DNA of 33,120 nucleotides, from NCBI GenBank assembly GCA_934408585.1, contig CAKRVA010000016.1, positions 1 to 33,120 of the forward strand, written 5' to 3'. Source of the stretch: an uncultured Lachnospiraceae bacterium. GTDB taxonomy: Bacteria; Bacillota; Clostridia; Lachnospirales; Lachnospiraceae. The position numbers and the translations under genes are program-made. The notes under the pieces were generated by a model. The model was not told where the DNA came from, did not search any database, and was given only the letters and a program-made list of their open reading frames with translations. The stretch's first letter is position 1; every line of letters begins with the position of its first letter. Shown piece by piece: positions 6,587 to 15,478 of this stretch.

Positions 6587-7309
6587 ATGGACGAGAATAT
6601 GGTATTGGAGAAATTAATACAGTTCGGTCTTACCAGACAAGAGGCAAATATTTATCTTTGCCTTTACCGGAATGGGGAAATGTCCGGGTATGAAGTCGCA
6701 AAATATACAGGGATTTCCAGGTCGAATGTATATAGTGGATTATCCGATTTGACTGAAAAAGGTGCTGCTTATCTCATGGAAAGTAATGTAAACCGATACG
6801 TGGCTGTTCCGATTGAAGAATTCTGTGATAACAAGATACGGACACTAAATGCAGTACGGGATGAACTGGTGGCACATATTCCGGCAGTTAAACAGGAAAC
6901 ATCCGGGTATATTACGATAGAGGGCTACGCAAACATTCGGAATAAAATGTTCACGATGTTAGAAACAGCAGAGAAAAGAGTTTATATTTCTGCAAAGTCA
7001 GAATACGTAGGACTGTTTCAGGAAGAGCTGGAAGCACTTGTACGGAAAAACATCAAGGTTGTAATTATAACGGATGGAACGGTAACTTCGTCTGTTTTAA
7101 ATGAGAAAGCAATTATATATTTGGGGGAAGACAGAAACAATATCATTCATCTGATTGTAGATTCCCAATTCGCAATATCGGGAGAGGTGAATCAGCAAAA
7201 AGAAGATACGTGTCTGTATACCGGGCAGGAAAATTTTATTCATGTATTTAAAGAGATGCTTCGCAATGAAATGAAGCTGATTGAAATTGATAGGAAAGGA
7301 AATGCGTAA
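6587..7309 (+). CDS. TrmB-family transcriptional regulator
   Basis: A 240-residue protein. Residues about 6-75 form a winged helix-turn-helix of TrmB type (LIQFGLTRQEANIYLCLYRNG, then GISRSNVYSGLSDLTEKG). The rest resembles the PLD-like/TrmB C-terminal domain (GYANIRNKMFTMLETAEKRVYISA). TrmB proteins sense small molecules, sugars in the archaeal founders, and bind inverted repeats; the ligand here cannot be read from the sequence. It lies one base before lysA, suggesting that it controls that gene and its own promoter. ATG 6587 follows a GGTTGGGGA site. Confidence 0.85.
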   Translation: MDENMVLEKLIQFGLTRQEANIYLCLYRNGEMSGYEVAKYTGISRSNVYSGLSDLTEKGAAYLMESNVNRYVAVPIEEFCDNKIRTLNAVRDELVAHIPAVKQETSGYITIEGYANIRNKMFTMLETAEKRVYISAKSEYVGLFQEELEALVRKNIKVVIITDGTVTSSVLNEKAIIYLGEDRNNIIHLIVDSQFAISGEVNQQKEDTCLYTGQENFIHVFKEMLRNEMKLIEIDRKGNA

Positions 7310-7310
7310 G

Positions 7311-8582
7311 ATGACAAAGAAACCATTTATTACAAAGGAAAAAGCAATGGAAATTGCAAAGGAGTATCCAACGCCGTTTTATCTTTATGACGAGAAAGGA
7401 ATTCGTGAGAATGCACAGGCAGTAAAAGAAGCATTCTCATGGAATAAGGGATTTAAAGAATATTTTGCGGTAAAAGCAACACCAAATCCATTTTTGATTC
7501 AGATTTTGCAGGAATATGGCTGTGGCTGTGACTGTTCCTCAAAAACAGAATTAATGTTAAGTGAAGCGTTGGGAATTACCGGACATAATATTATGTTTTC
7601 TTCCAATGATACACCGGCAGAAGAATATGCATTAGCAGCAAAATTAGGGGCAATCATCAATCTGGATGACATTACACATATTGACTTTGTCGAGCAGATT
7701 CTTGGGAAATTGCCCGAAACGATGAGCTGTCGTTTTAATCCGGGTGGTGTATTCCAGATGAGTAATGGAATCATGGATAATCCGGGAGACTCCAAGTATG
7801 GATTTACGACCGAGCAGATGTTTGAAGGATATTGTATCCTTAAAGAAAAGGGAGTAAAGCATTTTGGAATGCATGCATTTCTGGCAAGTAATACCGTAAC
7901 AAACGAATACTATCCAACCCTGGCAAAGCAGATGTTTGAGCTTGCGGTACAACTCAAAGAACAGACCGGAGCCGATATCCGTTTTATTAACCTGTCAGGA
8001 GGTGTCGGAATTCCTTATTTGCCGGATAAAGAAGGAAACGATATTCGTGCCATCGGTGAGGGAGTACGTAAAGTATATGAAGAGGTACTCGTTCCGGCGG
8101 GAATGGGAGATGTTGCAATCTATACGGAAATGGGACGCTTTATGATGGGACCGTATGGACAGCTTGTGACAAAGGCAATTCATGAAAAGCACACCTACAA
8201 GGAATATATTGGTGTGGATGCCTGCGCAGTAAACCTGATGCGTCCGGCAATGTATGGTGCATACCATCATATTACCGTTCTTGGAAAAGAAAACGCACCT
8301 TGTGACCACAAATATGATGTAACAGGTTCTTTATGTGAAAATAACGATAAATTTGCAATTGACCGGATGCTTCCGAAGATTGATAAGGGAGATTATCTGG
8401 TAATTCATGATGCCGGTGCACATGGATTTTCAATGGGATACAACTATAACGGAAAACTGAAATGTGCAGAATTGCTATTAAAAGAGGATGGAAGTGTGCA
8501 GATGATTCGCCGTGCCGAAACCCCTAAGGACTATTTTGCAACGTTTGATTGCTTTGATTTTTATAACAACATAAAGTTCTAA
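7311..8582 (+). CDS. lysA: Diaminopimelate decarboxylase (PLP-dependent, fold type III)
   Basis: The family decarboxylates meso-diaminopimelate to lysine, the last step of lysine synthesis. The PLP lysine is Lys55 in YFAVKATPNP. The glycine loop is at 229-233 (SGGVG). GSLCENND at 339-346 contains the conserved Cys342 that reaches the partner subunit's active site, and RPAMYGAYH at 311-319 is also typical. The usual EPGR segment reads EMGR (273-276). The 423-residue length fits. ATG 7311 is preceded by GGAAAGGA (7293-7300). Related fold-III enzymes such as carboxynorspermidine decarboxylase are the main alternative, but the CESxD-like motif favours LysA. Confidence 0.85.
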   Translation: MTKKPFITKEKAMEIAKEYPTPFYLYDEKGIRENAQAVKEAFSWNKGFKEYFAVKATPNPFLIQILQEYGCGCDCSSKTELMLSEALGITGHNIMFSSNDTPAEEYALAAKLGAIINLDDITHIDFVEQILGKLPETMSCRFNPGGVFQMSNGIMDNPGDSKYGFTTEQMFEGYCILKEKGVKHFGMHAFLASNTVTNEYYPTLAKQMFELAVQLKEQTGADIRFINLSGGVGIPYLPDKEGNDIRAIGEGVRKVYEEVLVPAGMGDVAIYTEMGRFMMGPYGQLVTKAIHEKHTYKEYIGVDACAVNLMRPAMYGAYHHITVLGKENAPCDHKYDVTGSLCENNDKFAIDRMLPKIDKGDYLVIHDAGAHGFSMGYNYNGKLKCAELLLKEDGSVQMIRRAETPKDYFATFDCFDFYNNIKF

Positions 8583-8623
8583 TCAATAACAAATGAAACT
8601 CTAAGAAAAGTTCATAATAAACC

Positions 8624-8652
8624 TTGTACGAAAGCCTTTCACAAAGTATAAT
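8624..8652 (+). promoter_or_regulatory. Promoter of the zinc-finger gene and possibly the long downstream gene run
   Basis: TTGTAC (8624-8629), a 17-base spacer and a perfect TATAAT (8647-8652). Transcription should begin near 8659, about 20 bases before the start codon. It is the last clear promoter in an intergenic gap before 28794. Confidence 0.75.
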
Positions 8653-8669
8653 GATACTTGTGAAAGGCT
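8633..8669. promoter_or_regulatory. Long palindrome enclosing the -10 element
   Basis: The left arm (8633-8649, starting AGCCTTTCAC) and the right arm (8654-8669, ending GTGAAAGGCT) are complementary over 16 bp with one extra base in the left arm. The -10 box lies at the centre and the predicted start is in the right arm. There is no T tract after it, so an operator is more likely than a terminator. In a read-through RNA from lysA it would instead fold into a hairpin hiding the AAAGG ribosome site. Confidence 0.65.
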
Positions 8670-8678
8670 GGTTGCGTT

Positions 8679-9005
8679 ATGGATTGTAAACAGGCAGAAA
8701 AAGCAATACCACAATTCCTGGCGGACGAATTAACCATAGACGAATTAAGGGAGTTTATGGAGCATATTGATAAATGTGAAGAATGCCGGGAAGAGTTATC
8801 GATAGAGTTTTTGGTTCGGGAAGGACTTTCCAGACTGGAATCCGGAAATGTTTTCGATTTGCAGAAGGAATTATCGGACCGTCTTTTCCATGCAGAGAAC
8901 CGATTGAAAATAAGAGAAAATATGCAAATGCTCCTCTACATGCTGGAGGGGCTTGTTGGTGTAGCTGCAATGGCGGCAATCGCATTATTTCTATTCCTGA
9001 AATAA
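8679..9005 (+). CDS. Zinc-finger (zf-HC2, anti-sigma-like) single-pass membrane protein
   Basis: A 108-residue protein with the anti-sigma zinc-binding signature His29-x3-Cys33-x2-Cys36 (EHIDKCEECREE) in a short helical N-terminal domain. A C-terminal membrane span follows at about residues 85-107 (YMLEGLVGVAAMAAIALFLFL). Proteins of this design usually hold an ECF sigma factor at the membrane. No sigma gene is adjacent and there is no extracytoplasmic sensor domain, so the partner is unknown. It is followed 22 bases later by polA. Its promoter is embedded in a palindrome. Confidence 0.8.
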   Translation: MDCKQAEKAIPQFLADELTIDELREFMEHIDKCEECREELSIEFLVREGLSRLESGNVFDLQKELSDRLFHAENRLKIRENMQMLLYMLEGLVGVAAMAAIALFLFLK

Positions 9006-9027
9006 GAACAGAAAGGCATAAATCAGA

Positions 9028-11670
9028 ATGGCTAAGCTTGTATTGATTGATGGACATAGTATCTTAAACCGTGCATTTTATGGAGTACCGGATTTGTCAA
9101 ATTCAGCAGGACTTCATACGAACGCGGTATATGGATTTCTAAATATTCTATTTAAAATTCTGGAGGAAGAAACGCCGGAATATCTTATGGTGGCTTTTGA
9201 TGTAAAAGCACCAACTTTCCGTCACGAAATGTATAAAGAATACAAAGGAACCAGAAAACCCATGCCGGAGGAACTGCGTCAGCAGGTGCCGGTAATGAAA
9301 GAGGTACTTACGGCAATGGGAATAAAAATAGTGGAGCTTCCGGGATATGAGGCGGATGATGTGCTTGGAACACTTGCTAAGCAGAATGAAGCGAAAGGGA
9401 TGGAAGTGTCACTTGTTTCGGGAGACCGTGATCTGTTACAGATTGCTTCGGAACATATCAAAATCCGGATACCGAAGACGAAGGGCGGAAAAACCGAAAT
9501 AGAAGATTATTATGCAAAAGATGTAGAAGCAAAATATCAGGTGAATCCATTGCAGTTTATTGAATTAAAGGCACTGATGGGAGATACTGCAGATAATATT
9601 CCCGGGGTTCCCAAGGTTGGAGAAAAAACAGCAACAGACTTGATGGTGCAGTTTGGCTCGTTGGATGGTATTTATGAGCATATAGAGGAAGTAACCAAGA
9701 AATCCATCAAGGAGTCCCTGATTCAGAACAAAGAACTTGCTGAACTGAGCAGAAAACTGGCGACGATTCAGATTGATGCACCGGTAGAATATGCATTGGA
9801 AGATGCAAAAGTGCATAATTTCTATACCGACGACGCATATATTTGGTTCAAAAAACTGGAATTTAAGAATCTTTTAAACCGGTTTGAAAAAGGCGTATCC
9901 AATGAAGAGGTGTCTGCACATTTCCGCTGGGTAAAAGAGAAAGAAGAGGCAGAAGCAGTATTTCAAAAGGTTTCTTCCCTGAAGGAAGTGGTTGGAATGG
10001 ATGTCATCAGAGAACCCGGCAGAAAAGCAGAACTGTTAGGTGTTGCCATCAGTCTGTCGGAAGAGGATTGCGTTCTGCTGATGATAAACGAGGAAATCAC
10101 GGAAGCATTTTTACGCCTTCAATTACAGCGTATGGGTAAGGAAAATCAAATTTCCTGTGCCAATATAAAAAACAATTATGAGTTTCTGGACTCTTATGAG
10201 ACAGAACGATTTTTTGATGTCATTCTGGCGGCATATTTGCTTAATCCGCTTAAAAATGATTATTCGGTAGAAGATGTGGCGAATGAACATCTTGGATTGA
10301 TGATACCGGAAAGAAGCCAGTGTTTTGGAAAGGCATCATTATTGGATGCTATGCAGAGTGATGGTGATAAATTCCTTTCCTATTGTTGCTTCCGTGCTGA
10401 TGTATGCCGTAAGGCAGCTCCGGTTCTTAAGGAACGACTGGAAGAAAGCGGAATGCTTACATTAATGAATGAAATTGAAATGCCACTGACGTGTGTGCTT
10501 TATTCCATGGAACAGGAAGGAATTAAGGTAAAACCGGAAGAACTCAGGATTTATGGCGAAAAGCTTCAGACAAGAATTACACAGCTGGAGCAGGAAATAT
10601 ATGATGGAGCAGGATGTGAATTTAATATTAATTCACCAAAACAGCTGGGAGAAGTATTATTCCAAAAACTGCAGCTTCCCGGTGGTAAGAAAACGAAGAC
10701 CGGATATTCCACAGCAGCGGATGTGCTGGAAAAGCTTTCCGGAGAATATCCGATTGTAAAAAATATATTGGAATATCGTGGATTGGCAAAATTAAAATCC
10801 ACATATGCGGACGGACTTGCTGCTTATATTGAAGAAGGGGATAGAATCCATTCGACCTTTAACCAGACGATTACGGCAACAGGACGTATCAGCTCTACGG
10901 AACCGAATCTGCAGAATATCCCAATCCGTATGGAGCTTGGCAGACAGATTCGTAAGGTATTTGTACCAAAAGAAGGCTGCTGCTTTACCGATGCCGATTA
11001 CTCCCAGATTGAACTGCGTGTCCTTGCATCCATGTCGGGAGATGAACAGTTAATTTCTGCGTATCGTTCCCATGCCGATATTCACCGGACAACTGCATCG
11101 CAGGTATTTCATATTCCGTTTGATGAAGTTACGGAATTACAGCGAAGAAATGCAAAGGCAGTTAATTTTGGAATTGTATATGGAATCAGTTCCTTTGGCC
11201 TGAGCGAAGACTTAAGTATTTCAAGAAAAGAAGCGGCGTCGTATATTGAACAATATTTTGCAACGTATCCGCAGGTAAAAGAATTTCTTGACCGACTGGT
11301 TGCAGAGGCAAAACAGAATGGCTATATTACGACGTTGTTTGGCAGAAGACGTCCGGTACCGGAGCTTAGTTCAAGCAATTTTATGCAGCGTTCCTTTGGA
11401 GAGCGTGTCGCAATGAATTCTCCGATTCAGGGTACGGCGGCAGATATTATAAAAATAGCCATGATTCGTGTCTGGAAGAGAATCCGCAGGGAAAATCTGA
11501 AATCCAGATTGATATTACAGGTTCATGATGAATTACTGATTGAAACATATCTGGAAGAAAAAGAAACGATTGCAGCAATTCTTGAAGAAGAAATGGTACA
11601 TGCTGCAGAGCTGGCAGTTACCCTGGAAATTGATTTGCATACCGGAACAAACTGGTACGAAGCAAAATAA
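9028..11670 (+). CDS. polA: DNA polymerase I
   Basis: Fills gaps and removes RNA primers during replication and repair. Residues about 1-290 are the 5' nuclease (LVLIDGHSILNRAFYG; EADDVLGTLA; VSGDRDLLQIA). Residues about 300-490 occupy the 3'-5' exonuclease position but are degenerate: MDVIREPG replaces DxE, and NNYEFL lacks the second-motif aspartate, so proofreading is probably absent as in many Firmicutes. Residues about 500-880 are the polymerase: DYSQIELRVLA near 655 (motif A), RRNAKAVNFGIVYG (motif B) and QVHDELLIE near 830 (motif C). The 880-residue length is normal. ATG 9028 follows GAAAGG at 9011-9016. Confidence 0.98.
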   Translation: MAKLVLIDGHSILNRAFYGVPDLSNSAGLHTNAVYGFLNILFKILEEETPEYLMVAFDVKAPTFRHEMYKEYKGTRKPMPEELRQQVPVMKEVLTAMGIKIVELPGYEADDVLGTLAKQNEAKGMEVSLVSGDRDLLQIASEHIKIRIPKTKGGKTEIEDYYAKDVEAKYQVNPLQFIELKALMGDTADNIPGVPKVGEKTATDLMVQFGSLDGIYEHIEEVTKKSIKESLIQNKELAELSRKLATIQIDAPVEYALEDAKVHNFYTDDAYIWFKKLEFKNLLNRFEKGVSNEEVSAHFRWVKEKEEAEAVFQKVSSLKEVVGMDVIREPGRKAELLGVAISLSEEDCVLLMINEEITEAFLRLQLQRMGKENQISCANIKNNYEFLDSYETERFFDVILAAYLLNPLKNDYSVEDVANEHLGLMIPERSQCFGKASLLDAMQSDGDKFLSYCCFRADVCRKAAPVLKERLEESGMLTLMNEIEMPLTCVLYSMEQEGIKVKPEELRIYGEKLQTRITQLEQEIYDGAGCEFNINSPKQLGEVLFQKLQLPGGKKTKTGYSTAADVLEKLSGEYPIVKNILEYRGLAKLKSTYADGLAAYIEEGDRIHSTFNQTITATGRISSTEPNLQNIPIRMELGRQIRKVFVPKEGCCFTDADYSQIELRVLASMSGDEQLISAYRSHADIHRTTASQVFHIPFDEVTELQRRNAKAVNFGIVYGISSFGLSEDLSISRKEAASYIEQYFATYPQVKEFLDRLVAEAKQNGYITTLFGRRRPVPELSSSNFMQRSFGERVAMNSPIQGTAADIIKIAMIRVWKRIRRENLKSRLILQVHDELLIETYLEEKETIAAILEEEMVHAAELAVTLEIDLHTGTNWYEAK

Positions 11671-11703
11671 AGATATTCCATGAGATAAAATGGAAGGATA
11701 AAA

Positions 11704-12306
11704 ATGATGAAAGTCATAGGAATTACCGGGGGTGTTGGCTCCGGGAAAACGGCACTTTTGAAGTATATTCAGGAAAATTATAATTGTGAAGTGATTTTTG
11801 CAGATGAGGCTGCCCACCGTGTGGAAGAACCCGGACAGAAATGCTATGAAAAACTGGTGGACCTGCTGACACCGTGTATTTTGAATTCGGATGGAACCAT
11901 TGATCGGAAGAAAATGGCAGAAGCAATTTTTAAAAATGATGGACTTTTGGAAGAGGTAAATGGGATTGTTCATCCGGCAGTAAAACAATATATTCTGGAA
12001 GAAATTGCGACACAGAAGAAGCTTCAGAAACTGGATTTTCTGTTTATTGAAGCAGCATTATTAATTGAGGACGGTTATCTGAACATTGTGGATGAACTGT
12101 GGTATATTTACGCAAACGAAGGGGTTCGCAGGGCAAGGCTGAAAGATAGCCGGAATTATTCAGATGAAAAAATAAATGCAATCATGGAAGCACAGCTTTC
12201 GGAACAGGAATTTCGGAATGCGTGCAGTGTAGTCATTGATAACAGTGGAAGTCTTGAAGACAGTTTTCAACAAATAGACAGGAAGGTTAGGGAATATCTG
12301 CGATGA
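11704..12306 (+). CDS. coaE: Dephospho-CoA kinase
   Basis: Catalyses the last step of coenzyme A synthesis, ATP-dependent phosphorylation of dephospho-CoA at the 3'-hydroxyl. The P-loop GGVGSGKT is at residues 9-16, ADEAAH matches the conserved D-D/E-A segment and VHPAV the substrate-binding strand. It has 200 residues, normal for CoaE. The ribosome site GGAAGGA (11692-11698) overlaps the right arm of a small 6-bp hairpin (TTCCAT/ATGGAA). ATG 11704 or 11707 could be used. It follows polA by 33 bases and overlaps the next gene by ATGA. Confidence 0.95.
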   Translation: MMKVIGITGGVGSGKTALLKYIQENYNCEVIFADEAAHRVEEPGQKCYEKLVDLLTPCILNSDGTIDRKKMAEAIFKNDGLLEEVNGIVHPAVKQYILEEIATQKKLQKLDFLFIEAALLIEDGYLNIVDELWYIYANEGVRRARLKDSRNYSDEKINAIMEAQLSEQEFRNACSVVIDNSGSLEDSFQQIDRKVREYLR

Positions 12307-14336
12307 ACGAAAGAAAGAACTCAAATCCATATGTATTTGGTCTGGACATCGGAACCAGAAGTATTGTCGGAACGGTAGGCTATCGGAAGCAGGATCGTTT
12401 TATTGTTGTAGCACAGAGAGTCAAAGAGCATGATACAAGAGCAATGCTGGATGGACAGATTCATGATATTCAGAAGGTTGGAGACACCATCCGCATGGTT
12501 AAAAAGGAACTGGAAGATGCTATTGGAGAAAAGCTTTCCGGTGTTTGTATCGCAGCGGCAGGACGTGTACTTCGAACCGTGACGACACATGCAGAGATTG
12601 TCTTTCCAAGTGAGCAGGAGGTTGCCAAGGACGATATTTACAGCCTTGTTTCAGCCGGCGTGGAAAAAGCATATCAGGAATTTCTGGAAAATAAAACACA
12701 GGAAGAAGAAAAGATTAAATTTTATTGTGTCGGACATTCCGTAGTACGTTATTATCTGAATGGATATCCGATGGGAAATCTTGAAGAGCATAAAGGGCGA
12801 AGCATTGGAGTAGATTTGATTGCAACCTTTTTACCGGATGATGTGGTGGATGGTTTATACAAAGCAGTTGAAATTGCAGGATTGGAAGTCGCAAGTCTTA
12901 CCCTGGAACCGATTGCAGCCATTCAGCTTGCAATTCCGGAGCGTTTTCGTATGCTGAACATCGCGCTTGTGGACGTTGGCGCGGGAACAAGCGATATTTC
13001 GATTACCAATGATGGATGTATTCTTGCGTATGGCATGATTCCTGTTGCAGGTGATGCTCTTACAGAGGTCATTGCAAAGCATTGTCTTGTCGACTTTGCG
13101 GAAGCGGAAAGAATTAAAAGGGAAGCAAGTGAAAAGGAACAGATTTCCTTTACCGATATTATGCTGTTGCCACAGACGATTACTGCACAGGAAATATTTG
13201 AATTAACGAAGCAGGAAATAAATGATATGGCAGACCAGGTTGCCGGAAAGATTATGGAATTAAATGGCGGGAAACCGGTCAGCGCAGTCTTTATTGTCGG
13301 TGGTGGCGGTAAAATGCAGGGATATACGGATGCAATCGCTGAGAAACTTGGAATTGCCAGGGAACGTGTGGCAATCCGTGGAGAAGAGGTTATGCAGAAC
13401 GTTGTTTTTGAAGAGGACATTAAGAAAGACAGTCTTCTGGTAACTCCGATTGGTATCTGTATGAACTATTATGAACAGAATAACAATTTCATTTTTGTAA
13501 ATTTCAATAACAATCGTATCAAGATGTATGATAACAACAATCTGACGGTTGCTGATGTGGCAATGCAGGCACAGTTCCCGAATGACGGTCTGTTCCCGAA
13601 GCGTGGAAAAGAACTGAATTTCACCGTAAACGGAAAGCAGCGTATTGTACGTGGATTCCCGGGAGAAGCGGCAATTATTGAAGTAAATGATAAAGTGGTA
13701 GATTTACATACAGCGGTTCATGAAAATGATATTATCCGCGTTACGGAATCGACAGCGGGGGACCCTGCCAGAGCAACGATTGGTGATTTGCCGGAGGCTT
13801 CCGAAAGCATTTCCGTAATTGTAAATGAGCAGAAGGTTTCGATTCCGAAATTTGCACAGGTAAACGGTACCCTGCAGTCTTCCTATTATGAAATTCAGGA
13901 GGGCGACCAGATTGAATTGCTGAATTATTATACCGTACAGCAGATTGCAGAATTTATGGATGTGATTCTGGCACCGGAAATGAATGTATTTGTAAATCAT
14001 CAGATTGCAGACCGGGATACGCCAGTTTATGAAAATTTCTCTGTGACATGGACAACACAATCCGGCGAAGAGAAGATTTCGGAAGAAGAATTGCCTGAAG
14101 AAGATATACCACCTGAACCAAAAGGCAAAATGACCATAACCGTAATGGTAAATAAAATACCGGTAAAATTAGAGGGAAAATCCTCCTATGTATTTGTGGA
14201 TGTATTTGAAACCATTGATTTTGATTTAACAAGACCAAAGGGAAAAACAATTATCACAAATTTAAATGGAAGACCGGCACAATATATGGAACCCCTTCAT
14301 GACGGTGATGTGATAGACATCTATTGGGGACAATAA
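12303..14336 (+). CDS. FtsA-like actin-fold ATPase with long repetitive C-terminus
   Basis: Residues about 10-400 form an actin/Hsp70-fold domain of FtsA/PilM type: phosphate-1 motif FGLDIGTRSIVGTVG, phosphate-2 motif LVDVGAGTSDISI near residue 222 and adenosine motif IVGGGGKMQGY. FtsA itself anchors FtsZ to the membrane, but this protein is much longer (677 residues) and lacks a clear amphipathic C-terminal membrane anchor. From about 436 there are at least three similar modules near 436-478, 500-537 and 609-676. Each opens with a strand ending in V-N and closes with ND/GD-x-I-x-(R/L/I), compatible with beta-grasp folds. It overlaps coaE by four bases. An accessory division, envelope or pilus-type role is possible; this is not necessarily the main FtsA. 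Confidence 0.78.
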   Translation: MNERKNSNPYVFGLDIGTRSIVGTVGYRKQDRFIVVAQRVKEHDTRAMLDGQIHDIQKVGDTIRMVKKELEDAIGEKLSGVCIAAAGRVLRTVTTHAEIVFPSEQEVAKDDIYSLVSAGVEKAYQEFLENKTQEEEKIKFYCVGHSVVRYYLNGYPMGNLEEHKGRSIGVDLIATFLPDDVVDGLYKAVEIAGLEVASLTLEPIAAIQLAIPERFRMLNIALVDVGAGTSDISITNDGCILAYGMIPVAGDALTEVIAKHCLVDFAEAERIKREASEKEQISFTDIMLLPQTITAQEIFELTKQEINDMADQVAGKIMELNGGKPVSAVFIVGGGGKMQGYTDAIAEKLGIARERVAIRGEEVMQNVVFEEDIKKDSLLVTPIGICMNYYEQNNNFIFVNFNNNRIKMYDNNNLTVADVAMQAQFPNDGLFPKRGKELNFTVNGKQRIVRGFPGEAAIIEVNDKVVDLHTAVHENDIIRVTESTAGDPARATIGDLPEASESISVIVNEQKVSIPKFAQVNGTLQSSYYEIQEGDQIELLNYYTVQQIAEFMDVILAPEMNVFVNHQIADRDTPVYENFSVTWTTQSGEEKISEEELPEEDIPPEPKGKMTITVMVNKIPVKLEGKSSYVFVDVFETIDFDLTRPKGKTIITNLNGRPAQYMEPLHDGDVIDIYWGQ

Positions 14337-14348
14337 GGAGGAGCAGTT

Positions 14349-15143
14349 GTGAGACTTTGCAGTATTGCAAGTGGAAGTAGCGGAAACTGTATTTATGTAG
14401 GTTCTGATACGACGCATTTGCTTGTTGATGTAGGCATCAGCGGAAAACGAACAGAGGCCGGGTTAAAAGAACTTGGACTTAAAATGCAGGATATTGACGG
14501 GATTTTTATTACACATGAGCATTCTGACCATATTGCGGGGCTGGGAGTTTTGGCAAGAAAATATGGAACGCCGTTATATGCAACGAATGGAACCATTCAG
14601 GCAATTATGAAATCACAGACGGTAGGCAATATTCCGGAAGAACTTTTTCATCCGGTCGTAGCAGATGAAAAGATTGTGATTAAGGATGTTTCCTGCAATC
14701 CCATGCGGATTTCCCATGACGCTGCAGAACCGGTAGCTTATCGGTTTCAGCATGGGAAAAAGAGGGTTGGAATTGTCACAGACCTTGGTACTTATAATGA
14801 TTATACCGTTGAGTCTTTAAAGGGGATGGATGCCCTGTTGCTGGAGGCAAATCACGATATCAATATGCTTCAGGTCGGGCCATATCCGTATTATCTGAAA
14901 CAGAGAATTTTAGGGGACCGCGGACATTTATCAAATGAGCGTGCCGGGCAGTTGCTTTGTTCCCTGATTCATGATAATCTACAGGCAGTTATGCTGGGGC
15001 ATCTGAGCAAGGAAAATAATCTTCCGGAACTGGCATATGAAGCAGTCCGCGTAGAGGTAACCATGGAACAGGGGAAAAACCTTGAATTTCCGATGTATGT
15101 TGCTTCACGAAGTGAAGTTTCAAGAATTATAAATATCGCATAA
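14349..15143 (+). CDS. MBL-fold metallo-hydrolase, WalJ/YycJ family
   Basis: A 264-residue metallo-beta-lactamase fold protein. The start SIASGSSGNCIYV is diagnostic for YycJ/WalJ, and the metal motif THEHSDH is at residues 55-61. Further ligands are in VTDLGTY, EANHD and GHLSKEN. Family members are exonuclease-like hydrolases linked to walKR in Bacilli; here no walKR is nearby. The start is GTG 14349, supported by AAGGAGGAG directly after the preceding stop codon and 13 bases after the FtsA-like gene. Confidence 0.9.
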   Translation: MRLCSIASGSSGNCIYVGSDTTHLLVDVGISGKRTEAGLKELGLKMQDIDGIFITHEHSDHIAGLGVLARKYGTPLYATNGTIQAIMKSQTVGNIPEELFHPVVADEKIVIKDVSCNPMRISHDAAEPVAYRFQHGKKRVGIVTDLGTYNDYTVESLKGMDALLLEANHDINMLQVGPYPYYLKQRILGDRGHLSNERAGQLLCSLIHDNLQAVMLGHLSKENNLPELAYEAVRVEVTMEQGKNLEFPMYVASRSEVSRIINIA

Positions 15144-15179
15144 AAATGATAAATATAACACAGAGATGAGGAGAAAATC

Positions 15180-15452
15180 ATGAAAAAAACAATTATTACA
15201 GTAGTAGGAAAAGACACGGTTGGAATTATTGCCAAGGTATGTACTTATCTTGCAGAAAACCAGATTAATATTGAAGATATTTCCCAGACCATCGTACAGG
15301 GATTCTTTAACATGATGATGATTGTAGATACACAGAAATGCCCAAAGCATTTTGGGGATATGGCAGATGAATTAGAAAAAATCGGAAAAGAAATTGGCGT
15401 GGATATTAAGTGCCAGAAGGAAGAAATTTTTGACAAAATGCACAGAATTTAA
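15180..15452 (+). CDS. ACT-domain protein (UPF0237 type)
   Basis: A 90-residue stand-alone ACT domain: TIITVVGKDTVGIIAKVCTYLAENQINIEDISQ is the typical beta-alpha start, and a second beta-alpha-beta half follows. ACT domains bind small effectors, often amino acids, and dimerise. ATG 15180 follows a GAGGAGA site. This gene is commonly placed directly before a UPF0210 gene, as here with a 26-base gap, which suggests a functional partnership of unknown nature. Confidence 0.92.
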   Translation: MKKTIITVVGKDTVGIIAKVCTYLAENQINIEDISQTIVQGFFNMMMIVDTQKCPKHFGDMADELEKIGKEIGVDIKCQKEEIFDKMHRI

Positions 15453-15478
15453 GGATAACAGAAAACAGGAGAAGCATT

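Noticed and set aside
9900..10490. Possible damage to polA because exonuclease motifs are missing
   Set aside because: Loss of proofreading residues in this domain is common in Firmicute DNA polymerase I; the frame is intact and the polymerase and 5' nuclease motifs are complete.
12923..13420. Minus-strand open frame of 165 codons
   Set aside because: Lies inside the FtsA-like gene over its ATP-binding motifs; low-complexity Ser/Ile composition, no start signal.
15103..15117. Small perfect hairpin CTTCAC-GAA-GTGAAG near the end of the MBL gene
   Set aside because: Inside coding sequence, six-base stem, no T tract; likely chance.
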